A DNA stretch of 64,000 bases from Bolinopsis microptera (Eukaryota > Ctenophora > Tentaculata > Lobata > Bolinopsidae), in contig NC_087073.1 of assembly GCF_026151205.1 (NCBI RefSeq), positions 4,361,001 to 4,425,000 of the forward strand, in the 5' to 3' direction. The stretch's first letter is position 1. Each line of letters begins with the position of its first letter. The position numbers were made by a program, and so were the translations under genes. Below are positions 23,360 to 35,852 of the stretch, in pieces. The notes beneath the pieces are model-generated. The model had not been told where the DNA came from, searched no databases, and saw only the letters and a list, made by a program, of their open reading frames with translations.

Positions 23360-24365
23360 TACTTGTACTTGTACTTGAAAAGGTCTCCTCCTAGTCGTTG
23401 GAGTGGCCTGCACCACATAGTAACTCCTTTCTCCGATGTATTAGGCCTCTCCAATGTACCCTGTTTGTTGCTTGTTGTTCTGCATCTTCTATCGTGATGT
23501 TATCGACACCTGTGAAGATTGCTGCATCCTCCCGGACACATGACAGCCAATTTTTCCGAGGTCTACCTCTTGATCTTTTACCATGCTTTGGGATCCAGTG
23601 CAGAAGATAGTTTGGTATTCTTTCTTCTGGCATCCTCACCACATGGCCAAACCATCGGAGCCTAGCTGCTCGCACGAAAGTATCAACAGGGGCGATGTTG
23701 GCCCGCTTACGTACGTCAGCATTAGATACGTGATAAAACCATTTGATTTTCAGGATTCTTCTCAGACATCTGTGATGGAACACCTCAAATCTTTTCATCT
23801 GCGTCTGTGTGGTATTCCATACCTCACTTCCATAAAGCAGTATAGTGAGGACAGCCGCTTTGTAGATCCTGATTTTAGTCGGTGTCTTGATGTTGCGACT
23901 GTACCATATACTGCTAAGCTGATAGAATGCCCCAGAGGCCTTCTGAATTCGAGCTGATAGTTCTTTGTCGATTGTTCCATCCGCACTGATGATAGCACCC
24001 AAGTAAGTGAAGCTGCTGACCTGCTGTATTGGGAGACCTTCCACATTGATGTCCATAGTGTCGTCTTTAGAATACGGCCTCTGCGATGCACTTTTACTGA
24101 CAGCCATGCTCTGTGTTTTGCCAGCATTAATCTTCAGACCCGCATAGGCACTGTATTTGCAGAGAAGGTCAGTGGTTTCCTGCAGCCCCTCTTTTGAGTT
24201 ATCTAACATGGCCATGTCATCAGCGTAATCAGTGTCCAAGAGATGTTTCTCTTCTACCCCGGGGGCTGGCAGCTGTAATAGAGCCCCCTTACTAATGACC
24301 TTGTTCAGTTCCATAAGGTATGCCGAAAAATTCAGACAGAAGTTGATTAGGAGTAGGACCTTCAA
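23360..24365 (-). mobile_element. 5'-truncated RTE-like non-LTR retrotransposon (reverse transcriptase C-terminal part)
   Basis: The 324-codon minus-strand ORF (24365-23391) holds the YADD catalytic box with TDYADDMAML near its start. After it come FTYLGAIISADG, LLYGSEVWNTT and RLRWFGHVVRMPEERIP, the typical order of the palm, thumb and C-terminal region of RTE-clade reverse transcriptases. The endonuclease and N-terminal half are missing, so the copy is dead on arrival. Downstream of the stop the strand ends with about three AAGTAC units (23380-23360), the kind of short tandem tail RTE elements use. The insertion lies inside or beside a fragment of the AACGGGTGATACTC repeat. Confidence 0.85.
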
Positions 24366-26032
24366 ATATTATAGTAGAAGCTCTTACGGGCAAAAAGACG
24401 TGTTTTCTGCTACGAGTTTAGAGACCTAACCGCTAATTAAGCACAATAGTATGATGTCTAAGGATCGATAATATGTTAAGAAGTATAAATTTGGCCTTAT
24501 TAGTCACGTGCTATACCAATGCGCGTTTTAAACTTTGACAGTCTATTACTCTAAGGCAAATAAAGTAATTATATTCATATTTTGTCAGCAATAAGATCAC
24601 ATTATTTTCTATTTGGTGTGAAAATATGAGCTAGAACGGACATAATCTCGCTGAGTTATAGCTGTTTGAAATTTATGATGAACGCGCGGGTGCCAATTGA
24701 TAACAACTAAATGCTTTTGCGCGTAGTGCGCGTCGAAAATTTGGCAAAAACGCTTGCGGAGTGAAAATATTCAAACTTCGATAAAGTATATGAAGTGGGT
24801 ACTTCTCGGAAAGGAAAAATTTAGACAAACACGATGTGACTATTTTTGGGTTGATTTAATACAACTCCAAAAACTTATTCAAACTTCAAGCAAAAAAGTC
24901 AAAATTTTTACCACTTTTTTGGATTTTTACCTGCGCTTAAATAGAGGGATTTGTTTTATTTTTATACCATCTTGTGCGGCTGTCTTTTAGCTATCTTCAT
25001 GCAAGTTTTGCCGACATGCCAACAAAATTAACTTGCCCAAATTATCAAAAAACATGGTTTTTTGGCCTATTTTTGGCCCCAAAATCGGTTTTTTGCGATT
25101 TTAACCGCGCTAACTCAGTCCAATCATTTTGAAACCACTTTTAATCGATTCTACGGTCAAAAATACGTCTAGTAAGGTGTATCTGGGGTCCCTAGCGTAT
25201 CGAACAGACAATGCCCGTAAGAGCCTCTACTATAGATGGTTGGATATGCTTTATATTTTTCGGACACTTTCCTTGTAAGTCTATGATTAAGCTTAAAAAT
25301 TTTTGTTGCAATTGGAGGTCGGGAAGGATATAATACTTAATATCTATTTGTTTGAAGAAAATTGTGCTGGCCTAAATTAGCGCTCCTACTATACAGTCGG
25401 CACGCGCGGCTCACTGTCTGCTGTCGAGGGCGCACTACCTATAATCACAATCCGAATAGAGATTCGGCGGAATGACAGGCTGAGCGCCGCCCAGTAACGA
25501 TGGGCATGGTTCACGTCAACTTCAACTTCAAGCTGCGAAGGATTGACATGAGACATCGTCAGTTAATTTGCTTATATTAATATATGATGTATGAGATAAT
25601 ATCAAATATGCACTGTAAATTGTAAGTGTAACCGCAATTTTGGAATTCCCTGTACCTATTTTTACATGAGGCTGCAGAGTGCAGCTTAGCAATGCCAATA
25701 TACCGTACAATCATGAAGTGTTCATTAATACAATTACACAATTACACAATAGTTATTGGGATTTCAAATAAATAAATTCAAAATTGGTGCGCCGCGCGTC
25801 GCACACGAAACGCGCGATTAAATATCAAAATAGAAAATAATTTTATGAAGGAGCATTTCAAGTTTGTGCAATGTGCTCGATCTTGCTTCCCATTATATTA
25901 GTTTTTCCATATTTGATATTCATATTAGTTTTTTAGAGGATTTTCTGGACGTTTTTCATTTGTATTTTGTAGAGAATAATACACAATATATGTTTTGACT
26001 ATTTTTATTCGTAGTCGTACAAAACTTTTAAC
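24366..26032. other. No gene seen; probable decayed repeat
   Basis: A+T-rich with local GCGCG-rich patches (24680-24760, 25395-25500, 25790-25820). No coherent ORF. It may be the 5' part of the transposon whose HTH remnant follows. Confidence 0.35.
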
Positions 26033-26401
26033 TTGACTTTCGGTTTTGAAAAAATTATGACCCTCTCTGGAGAAATGAAGTTGGAGATAATCAAGAGATA
26101 TTATTCAAATGATAAAAGCCCAACTAAAACTAGGCGTTTCCTACAAAAGCTTTATCCCAAAGTGAAAGAACTGAGAAATTTGAATGCGAACACCATATAT
26201 CGGCTTGTGAAAAAATTCGAAACTGATTTTTCACTTCTGCCCAGACGACCGACGGGAAGACCAAAATCTGTTGTGGTCGACAAAAATATTGAAAAGATCA
26301 AACGGTCACTAGAAGAGAATTCAAAAAGATCCGTCAGAGACTTATCAAGGCAAACAAATTTGTCCAGTTCCACAGTGTGGAGAATTTTGAAGGTTTTTTA
26401 A
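26033..26401 (+). pseudogene. Transposase N-terminal helix-turn-helix remnant
   Basis: The 122-codon ORF has two DNA-binding modules in the order known from mariner/IS630-related transposases. First is an HTH with MKLEIIKRYYSNDKSPTKTR and NTIYRLVKKFE. Then comes a basic GRP linker (RRPTGRPKS) and a second HTH ending RSVRDLSRQTNLSSSTVWRI. The frame stops at the point where the catalytic DDE domain should begin, and no such domain follows. It is therefore a truncated transposon relic or, less likely, a domesticated DNA-binding protein. Confidence 0.7.
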
Positions 26402-27873
26402 AGCTAAACTTCAAACTTAGAAATTTTGTTCATAAAATTAGTTATATCATGTAAATTATTGCTATTTAAATAAGCTTTTAGTTTTAGTTGACAATTTATC
26501 GAACACTAGATCATGACAGTACAGTGTACATGCTGAGACAAAATCTGACGATATAATGATAAAATGTAAAATAACCGACAATTTATTAACTTTCAGATGT
26601 TGAAGAACAAGGAAGAAAATGTATAGACATGAGCAAGAAAAAGTCACAGCACACACGCGACGTTTTGAGAAAAGTAGCAGATATAATACTTAAAGTTATT
26701 TAGCAAACTGTTGAAGCTGGAAGTAGAATTAGGCCTACAAAATTTTAGGCGTATAGTTGTACCTCCAAGTTCCACAGCACCCAATTCTTAACCGCCGCCC
26801 CCTTTTGGTGGAAGGGGGAGGTGGTAGTACTATGGGCAATCCATGTCATTAAAAGTAATGTTTTCATAAATTTCATAAAACGCAACGCATTGCTTGAATT
26901 TTCTCTGGAGTGATAGCATTTTAACTTTAAATTTAGGGACTTTTATTTAAGTTCTCAACTAAATTATTTTAAAATTCATCTCGATGAACCTATATGATAC
27001 ACGCATAATTGATGACTATATTTTCATGTAAATGTTTCATGAAAATTAATAATAATTACTTTGTAAAATATTCAGTTTCTATTATTTACTGCAATTATTT
27101 GTTATATATCGACTCTCTTCCAATCAATGGATTACAATAAGTATAACAATGTCAATAAACATTTGTTTAGGTAAAATTTAAGAAATATTTACAATGCATC
27201 AATACAATCCATAAATACAATACTTCAAAATAATATTAAACCAAAAATTAGATATTTCCTAGATTGGCTTCATTGCAATCACTAACGAAGCTGTCCTTTG
27301 AATTATATAGTGAGAATGTTCCCTGCTCCACTGTCATTAGTCTTATTACTCTATACTATTATCGTATGATAACAATAAACTAATTTCTTTACATCGTAAA
27401 ATTAATCACAATTGCTTAAGTTTCGCAGTGACTGCCAAATCACCATTATTTTATAGTCCATCCATTTAAGTTTAACATTCGCTCACTCGGATGAAAAGAT
27501 GTAAATTAAGCTTCGTTATTCCGAAATCCAAGTTTAGTGGGACACTCCTAGTGTCGGCCCGGCTAATCTCCAGCAATATTATCTCTACTTACTAGAGATT
27601 ATTAATCTTAAGCATAAGTCAAGCCTAAGCATTATTTTTAATTGTTTGTTATTCTAGATACGACTCACATCCACTTATTGGATTCCCATAGCAATAAAAT
27701 AATTTGTTTACATGGTTAAATTATAATCATGATATTAATTGCTGAAGTTCCTAAATGACTGCCAAAACAATATTATTTAATAGTCCATTCATTGAAGTTT
27801 CCTTTGTTTCACATTTGCTCATTCAATTCAGACGAAACTATTCTGACCAAGTGAGCGGTCATTCAGAAGGAGC
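26402..27873. other. Upstream region of the zinc-finger gene with diverged duplications
   Basis: No gene. Segments about 27340-27500 and 27660-27830 are diverged copies of each other: both run through ACAATAAAMTAATTT..TTTACAT, then GTGACTGCCAAA or ATGACTGCCAAA, then ATTTTATAGTCCATCCATTTAAG or ATTTAATAGTCCATTCATTGAAG. A weaker third copy may lie near 27100-27230. The second copy ends next to the start codon at 27874 and so forms the promoter or 5' UTR. Confidence 0.55.
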
Positions 27874-29726
27874 ATGGCACCTGCTAGAGGGCGAAAAAAG
27901 TTTGTCTGTTCAAAATGCGAGTATTTTACCACGGGGTCACGTAATCTGAGGGTGCATATGGTAGTTCACAGCAGTGATCGCCCCTTCCAGTGTAAACAGT
28001 GTGGCTTCAAGACAAAAACTTTGTATACACTAAAGGAGCATTCAAAAATACATTCAGATGATAAACCTTATTCATGCAACGAGTGTGATTTTCGGGCAAA
28101 ACATCACACAACTATCACTGTACATAGACGAACCCACACAAAGGAGAAACCTTATAAATGTACCCTGTGCGAATACGAAGCTAGACAGCACCCTCATCTC
28201 GTAGCACACATGCGAGTACACACCGGGGAGAAACCTTTCCAGTGTAAAAAGTGTGATTACAAAACTACACAAAGCAGCCATTTGAGGATCCACGAACGTT
28301 CTCACACCTCTGAGAGACCATACAAGTGTGACGTGTGTGATTATGCTGCTGCCCTCCCATGTAGTTTAATATCACACAAACGTACTCACACTGGTGAACG
28401 GCCCTATAAGTGCGATTTGTGTGATTATTCAACAACGCAGGATTGCGCTTTAAAAGTTCACAGACGAAGCCACACGGGAGAAAGACCCTACCCGTGCGAT
28501 GAATGTGATTTTTGTGCAAAAAGCAGCTGCAACTTGAAGTCACACAAACTTTCTCACTCCGATGAGAGACTGTTTAAATGTGAAACATGCGATTATAAAG
28601 CAAAAACCGAACGTAGTTTGAGGGCTTCATAAACTGTCTCATACTGATGAACGACCCTTCAAGTGCACTTTCGACCTCTGTGGGTATCGCAGCAATTACA
28701 AATCAGGGGTGCGGATTCACGAAAAGTCTCATTCTACGGAGAGACCATACCAGTGTGACATATGTGAATATAAAGCCAAAACCAAACATACACTTACTCA
28801 ACACAAACGAATAACTCACAGTGAGGTTCGACTTCACGAGTGTGATTTGTGCGAATTTCGAGCAAAAACAAAAGGGACATTGAAAAGTCACAAGCTTTCT
28901 CACAGTGGAGTGAGGCCATGGTTGTGTGATAAGTGTGATATGGCTACTAAAACTAAGAAGAAATTGTCGCAACATAAACGTACTCACACCGGTGAGAGAC
29001 CTTACCCATGTCCACAATGTGACTATAGAGCAGCCGAAAAAGCGTCTCTCAAGTGGCACTTAGCTGGACACTCTAGCGAAGTTGAAAAACCATACAGCTG
29101 TAAGTACTGTGAATACAGTACTCGCACTAAACAGATGATAACCAAACATATTTGGAATATGCACGAAGGATCACGTGACAGACCATTTGAATGTGATAAG
29201 TGTGAGTACACTTCAAGAACTGAGGAAGGTTTAACTGCTCACAAACTAACTCACAATGTGAGAATAAAACCCCACCAATGTCCTGAGTGTGACTACCGGG
29301 GACTGAGTAAGTCTGCTTTACAATCTCACATGGTGAGACATTCTGACGAAAAACCTTTTCTCTTGCAAAGTCTGTAACTACCAAAGCAAGTGGAAATACT
29401 CGCTTAAAGTACACATGCTAAAACACTCTGACCAGAAACTTTTCTCGTGTGACCGCTGTGACTTCCAAACCAAATGGCGGTCCTCTATTAAAAAGCACTT
29501 AGTGAGACACTCAGACCGACAACCTTTTTCATGTGAGCTATGTGACTTCAGAACTAAGTTCAACCACGATCTGAAATCACACATGGTTATGCACTCTGAT
29601 GAGAAGCCGTTTTCATGTGACCACTGTGATTTTCGGGCCAAGAAGAAATCCTATATTGTTAAACACATCCAAGGAATGCACAGGGGGGAACCATCCTTTC
29701 TCAGCTCTCTTCAGAGCGAAACATAA
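27874..29726 (+). CDS. Poly-C2H2 zinc-finger protein, 21 fingers, two frameshifts
   Basis: It starts MAPARGRKK and then runs without introns into C2H2 fingers of the form [FY]xCxxCxFxxK..Lx2Hx3-4H joined by TGEKP-like linkers (HTGERP, HSDEKP). I count 21 fingers to the stop at 29726. There is no KRAB, BTB or other effector domain. The frame changes at about 28620-28625 (inside finger 9) and at about 29359-29365 (start of finger 18). Each is consistent with one extra base, after which the finger pattern resumes perfectly. It is presumably a sequence-specific DNA-binding protein acting in the nucleus. The frameshifts make it a young pseudogene or an assembly indel artefact; the intact finger residues favour the latter. 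The CDKCDMATK finger lacks the usual aromatic. Confidence 0.8.
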
Positions 29727-30624
29727 AAATAGGACTCGATAAAAATCGCGGTAAGAATCTTTTTCCCCATGTTTTATTATTATGTTTTCATGGTTAGCCG
29801 TTAGCTTATATTACTTCGCATCTAATCCACTGATTTCTAATTATAATTTTCTGCTAGGCAAATAACTCAATTGCAATGTACTAGTATCGAGATTGATTCA
29901 AGAGACATGAATTGTGTGATTATCCTCAGAGAAGTCGGGGAACAGTTAAGAGATGCAGCGCGACGTGAGAGTTAACACTCTTAGAATTCTGTGCCTTCAC
30001 CTAGCTAAAGCTCAGAGTAGTCCAACAGTTACTTTTTAAAATATTTCTACCGGAATAATTAAAACGCTACATTCCATCGAACTCAATTTAATTCTATAAG
30101 CAATTGCACGTTTAAAAAAATTAAAAAACTATCTTTGCGTGCACCCTGTTTATTTTTAAGATCACAATTTATCTGAAGTTTTACAGCCTTATCGTTGATC
30201 ATGATATTGTACTGAGACATTATAGTTTATACGATAGCTTTGATTTTGTATACTGAATTCGGTACTATCTTTTAAATTCTGTTAGATTACAGTTATCACC
30301 GTTAACCACATTAAATTAAGTTTTTATCTCAAAAAAAATGCTTTTATTTAAGTATCACGCGATCCTTACTTCATCAAGAATCAATAATCAGACACAACAT
30401 AAGTATTAAGTGTTACATTAATAGCAGACAACTGTCTTCCTACGTACACGACTCCCAGGTGGCTGGTTTGTTAATTAAAAGAAATGATTACTTATCTTAA
30501 ATCATTAGTTCATTTAGCATAAAATTCTGATTTCCTGAAAGCCCAGTTGGTATGTGGTTGCGTGCAGTTATTTTATTTATACTTTGCTACTTGCCGCCTT
30601 TGATTTAAGACTAAGAGCTTCAAC
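29727..30624. other. Intergenic, no gene seen
   Basis: A+T-rich between the zinc-finger ORF and the GPCR. It presumably contains the GPCR promoter. Confidence 0.4.
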
Positions 30625-33150
30625 ATGTACAAGAAAGTAGATTTGTTCTCTTTACTCAATATTAATGTTTCGGAGTTTCAGTCAGTGGACAATGTTACCA
30701 GAGGTCAGTCTGCAAAGATTAAGGGATATATTCGGATGCTAGGAATATGTTCATTGTATTTGTACAGTGCTGTTCTCATTTCATTGAAATCAGATGAGCA
30801 TTTGAAATTTCCAAGTATTCATATCGCAGCTAATATGTCCTGGACCTCACAATATCAGCGTACATTTTCAATTCCAGGTAACCCAAGAGCAGAAGAACTT
30901 GCCCACCCCTACATCTTCACAATCTGTCTCTTCATCACGGGAATAGTTGCTACCCTAGCGAACCTCGTCCTGATATTCACATTCTTCGTGAAGAGACGAC
31001 TCAAACATCTCCACAACGTTTACATCACTAATCTCACTATTAATGACCTGATTCTTGGTATCGTCACTTTTGTAGCCGCTGCTTTAAGTCTGTGAGTTTA
31101 ATCGGGCTTGGGTCAGGACGGTAGATATCAATAACTGCAGAATAATCCATTTTAAATACTCACTATTTAATCCATCTTATTACATGATATGTCATTAGAA
31201 CAAAGTTTCTCCCTGAATGAAATTTAATTTGATGATTGGTTTTAAGAGCAGTAAAACATTATCAAGATTGGCCACAGTTTCTGAGTTTCTATATCCTCAG
31301 AGCGCCAGATAAGAAGGCATTACCAATAACAATCTGTCACGTGACGAGTTCCCTAGACCACTATTCGGTCACGTGCTCTGTCTTCACTCTAGCGCTGTGT
31401 GCTCTTGACAGGTACATATTCGTGGTAAACCCTCGGAGGTACAGGGAAGGTCAACTCTCCCTTCAAAGGTTTGTAATTTTACAGATTTAAAGATATTTCC
31501 CATCTTAAAGGCCAGTATTTTCTGATCTTATAGTACGTCGCAGACAGTGCTTGAATAAAATGAGAAGCATCCTTAACATTCTTGGCAAACACTTATTCAG
31601 CACTTTACATGGTATTTATCAGGTCGTTATGGATACTCAGTGGAACTTGGATAACGTCCTTTGTAATGAGCATGGTACCTCAGTTTGGTTGGGGACTTCC
31701 TGGACTCTCATTTGTCACTAGCAGGTTGAAACGTAGAAAACTACCTGTTTTAAAACATTTTCATAAATTCTTTGATGTGATTAAAATGGGAATTTGAACG
31801 CACCAACCAGCGTGTTTGCACAGTTTTCACTGACAAATTTGTTAGTTAACTGTGGATATCTGCAAATGAATATGAACATTTGACATTCACATAAATACCA
31901 TTCAGGTGTCCATTTTACAAGATAGGAGAAACTGTATATCCGCTGATAGATATACTCATAACACTACCATTACCACTGGTTCCCATCATTACTCTTTACG
32001 CCAAAACTTACATTGTAGCTCTGAGAACAGAAACTGATAAAGATATCGTCAACGACCGGTTAAATAGAACCAAGGTAATAGCCACTTACAGTTCTATGTA
32101 CATTAGAAGAGTAAATCATGACGAGTTTCGAAATTAATAATATGCAGTTATGACCGGATATTATCCAACTATCAGCAGTTATGACTTGTGATCTTGACGG
32201 GGGATTCTTTGAAATCTGTCCTTATTTTAATGGAATTGTTGACAGCTTTTTATTTACAGAGTTGCTACATGTTTACTTTAGTAACATTGATCTACCTTTG
32301 GTCAACAGCTGGGGCCTACGCTTACTCTATCAGAGCTTGGTTCACTGGGGATTTGCCTCACACATTGCACTTTGCCATCGTCAAGGTTACAAAACAGAAT
32401 GTTATTACGAATTCAATAGCCATAAACTATAAAGATAAGAACCATTTGTGTTTTATACAATTTCTTTAAATTTTCCTTATCAAGCACACGTTTGTATGAC
32501 ATGTTACACTTAAATTTTAAACTGTAACAAAAGTCTAAAAAATGGTTGAGTTTCAAACAAATAAATAAATCATTTTCACTGCAACATCATATTATAGTTT
32601 AAAAACATCAAAACTTGATAACGCAATAACTGGACAAATTTCAGCTGTTATTCAGATTTGGAGCAGCAATGAGACCGGTGATATTCATATCTCTGGACTG
32701 GGAGTGCAGGTTCACAATAATGAGCATGATACCGAGGATAAGCCAAATTAGACGCAATTCCACTGGAAGTTCTAGTGACATTTCAACACCAACTAGTCTC
32801 AACAGGTTCTCTTTTTTACCCTGAAATGAAACTTGAATATGTTGGCGTTGTGTGTCTGCTTATTCCATTCTGGGTATACATTTCACGTACTTTTTATAGC
32901 ATTACTATCATTTTATTCCTTCAGGATAAGAAGACCATCTTTCTGCAACAACTCAGTGACTGCAACTGCTGGTTCAACTGACTCTTACTACTCCCGTCAT
33001 CTCAGTATTGACACTAGACCCATCAGAAAAATGAGTCTGGTGGAAGGGGGCCGGATCTTGGCAGAGGGAAGTGCTGCTACATTAGTTCGGTTTGATCCGA
33101 AAATGACTCAGGGGGTCAAGTTTGGCAGACAGTGGGCCAGATGTGGTTAA
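30625..33150 (+). CDS. Rhodopsin-family (class A) GPCR, orphan
   Basis: Seven exons agree in phase: 30625-31091, 31301-31468, 31623-31724, 31906-32074, 32260-32385, 32645-32805, 32925-33150. TM1 is in YIFTICLFITGIVATLANLV and TM2 in NVYITNLTINDLILGIV. TM3 ends with the canonical DRY box (ALCALDRYIFVV). TM4 lies in exon 3, and TM5 in the segment TLPLPLVPIITLYAKTY. TM6 (CYMFTLVTLIYLWS) is followed by TM7, where the usual NPxxY is degenerate (MRPVIFISLDW). The N-terminal lead has sequons (NVS, NVT, NMS). The start is uncertain: an internal Met before SWTSQYQ at about 30837 would give a shorter extracellular end. The Ser/Thr-rich cytoplasmic tail ends at TAA 33148-33150. The ligand cannot be inferred. 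Confidence 0.8.
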
Positions 33151-33422
33151 ATTAATGAAATTTTGGGAATGTTCTTGACTCTGCTCATCTGCTCTAGTAT
33201 ATAATGACTAATGCGTGGCTTAATGGCTGGTCCGAGTTACACTTTAGCCTATTAATATCACGCGAGCAGGGCACATGCAGACGCGCATGGCGCGGCACGA
33301 AATATATTGCACTAACTGCAGAAAGATGCATTTGTGTCATTTCAACTGCGTCGCGCGTTACAAAACACTTTGATTTTAAATGTAACCACTGGGGCTTATA
33401 CGCATTCACTGGCTCATGTGAT

Positions 33423-35389
33423 TTAGCGTCTTAATCTCGCTAAATGTAACTGAAGGTCCATTTTATCAGCCGCAAGTCTGGTCATTTCATCTTGATGAGC
33501 CTGCTGTGAGAACTTCAACTGATTCTCCAACGCTCTTACTTTCAGTTTTAAAGAAGTTTCAGCTGGAATGTTCTCGAAACTGTCAGAATCAGCCGAGTTC
33601 CCCAGAAAGACAGGTTCTAATTTTGGTACTGCTAAAGCGGTATCAGTGACTGGTGGGGGTGGGGGTAATAGAGCTGGTCTGTTGTGGAATGTGCCTGGTC
33701 TGTTCCGGAATGTGTTCTGATCAATGTGGGTTCCTTGTAACATTCCCTCCAGCTGTTCTATAACTTTCTCTTGGTCTCTGCAAGTCCTCTCCAGTACTCT
33801 CGTTACTTTCACCTGGAGGGGTTGTCAATGTGTGCGGCATTTCACTTGGAATGTAACAATTTCCATTCATTGTAACTTCATTGTAAAAACTAGAATAAAT
33901 TCGTTTTGAGTGTGGGTTTTACAATTTAATGATTCACAATTAAATCGTTAATATTTCTGCTATCAATAAATTTTTACTGAATTTATGAGTAGAATTTGAA
34001 TTGTTATTTTGTCAATACATAAAATAATAACCTTATCTTGAAGTTTCAGCAGTAGTTGGTTTTGTGATGTGTGGGCACTTCTCAGCTCGTTTATTTCACG
34101 TCGTTCAGTCTCAAACGAGGCAAACTTAAGTTTTATAGACGACACCGTATCACTCAAGTCCTTGTTATCCTCCACCTATACAACAAGAGGAATGCTGATC
34201 AGTTAAAAGTTATCTTTAATCCGTGCTAAAGATAAGATGCAATTCTAGTAATTTCATAACATTGTCTCACGAAGACAGCTTAGATATACTTTATTAAACA
34301 CTATCCAACAAGTAAGCCTGACGTTATGCATGACTATTTTGAATTAAGCTGATTACTTGATCTCGTAGTGCTCGTCTAGCACGTATGACTTCTTTTATCA
34401 GATCGTCTTTCGGAACATTTATAAGAGAGACATCGTGGATTGGTTGCTGGAGTTTTGAGAGCCCACTCTTCAATCTGGTGTTGTCTTTCTTCAGGGCTAT
34501 AATGTAGTCCCTGCAGGCCATAATGTCTTTACCCATCTTCTGTACTGCGTCCCTTAATTATAATTAATTCAGACTTAGTCCATTATTTAAAACACTAGAA
34601 ATAAAGTTGAATTATAAATCGTCCAAGAACATGATACTGATGGGTATTGGGTAACTGGTAGGTGATCCGTCTTTTGTCTAACACGTGGCAGCGATTAACC
34701 AAAAACGTTCCTGCATTGACCGATACAACTTAGAATCACTGTCACGTGTCAAAACATCAATTAACGGAACTGCCAGCTAAAATACCTGTATTTCCTGAGT
34801 TCGTTAGCTTGCTGTTCTATTACTTTAGTCATGTACTCTGCACTGTTATCTTTACTGTCGTCGTAGTGTATGCTACTGTTATCGGCTTGTTGTGTTTGCG
34901 GTGTGGCGTGACGCTGTAACAACTACAAAGTGATAAAGTCTTTAATTAGTTTCAAATAACTAGATCTTTAAAATTTCTTAATTTGAAGTTTTGAGTTCGA
35001 TTATTTTCATGTATTGTGTATCGTAACGAGTTAGGCTTAACAAGCAATATAAAAGTATCGAGTTAACAAGTTAACAAGTTAGTGACAATTAAAAATAATT
35101 GTCAGAACATAACCTGAAGTCACTGCACAGAGTACACACCATAGCATTACCTGTAGTATAGCTGAGTGATCAGGAAGTGCCAGACTATCTTTATCATATC
35201 CTCTCTCCCTGGGCTCAGCTACCACACTGTCATTATTAGTGACCAAATTAGTGACCAAATTAGTGACCACACCACCAGGCTCAGAGTTAAGCTGTTGTCT
35301 GGTTACTGGTCTAACAACCGTCTCACGTTGCCTCCCCCACTCTAGCATTGTGTCAGGGATGTTGTTTGGAGTCAGAGGTGGACTTACCC
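33423..35389 (-). CDS. C2/coiled-coil protein, 3' exons (coiled-coil part; CCDC33-like)
   Basis: Five minus-strand exons share consistent phases: 35389-35151, 34922-34786, 34552-34357, 34175-34032, 33812-33423. They encode heptad-rich coiled coils (KKDNTRLKSGLSKLQQ; SLKLKVRALENQLKFSQQ), a Pro run (LLPPPPP), and end HLARLRR at a stop. The first of these exons begins with two bases of a split codon. This fits the one-base overhang of the C2-encoding exon ending at 50294 on the same strand, so I infer one gene spanning 33423 to at least 52073. A C2 domain followed by coiled coils recalls CCDC33, a cilium/testis-associated protein of animals. That identity is tentative. Confidence 0.65.
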
Positions 35390-35431
35390 CTGTTAAAAAG
35401 AGAAAACCCTTTAGCACATAAAGACATAATA

Positions 35432-35745
35432 CAGGGTGGCCCAGAAGTAACTACCCACACGCAACCCTTTAATAACTCACGTAATTCGTATAAGAATTGC
35501 TCAAAAATTTTAGAGAATATAAAAATGGGTCAAACTTAGATTTCCTGAAAATTTCGTAAAATTTCATCAATTACAGAGGGTGTGGCACGCCACTCCCTCT
35601 TTTTCACCATTGTCACTATAAAGTGAGAACGTTCTGGGCTAGGAACTCCAAAATTTCTAGACAAATTTGGTTTGATAATTGAAGTGCTCTCCCAAAATTT
35701 CAAGTTGGTTGTTTACAATTTAATCGAGTTATGACCCTTTGAAGA
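35432..35745 (+). mobile_element. MITE with CAGGGTGGCCC terminus
   Basis: It begins CAGGGTGGCCCAGAAGTAAC directly after TA, as mariner-like elements do. The homologous copy on the opposite strand at 49866-50177 matches along its length up to the GAGTTATGACC segment near 35727-35737. The right boundary is not sharp. No ORF. It lies in the long intron of the C2/coiled-coil gene. Confidence 0.7.
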
Positions 35746-35852
35746 TCTTGCGGATACGTGATCTCGGCACTTAATCAGTGATTTCGTCACCCAATCTGAA
35801 TCAGTGATCTCATCGGGAGTTTTTCGCTAGCGTGCATCAATGAGCCTCATTC

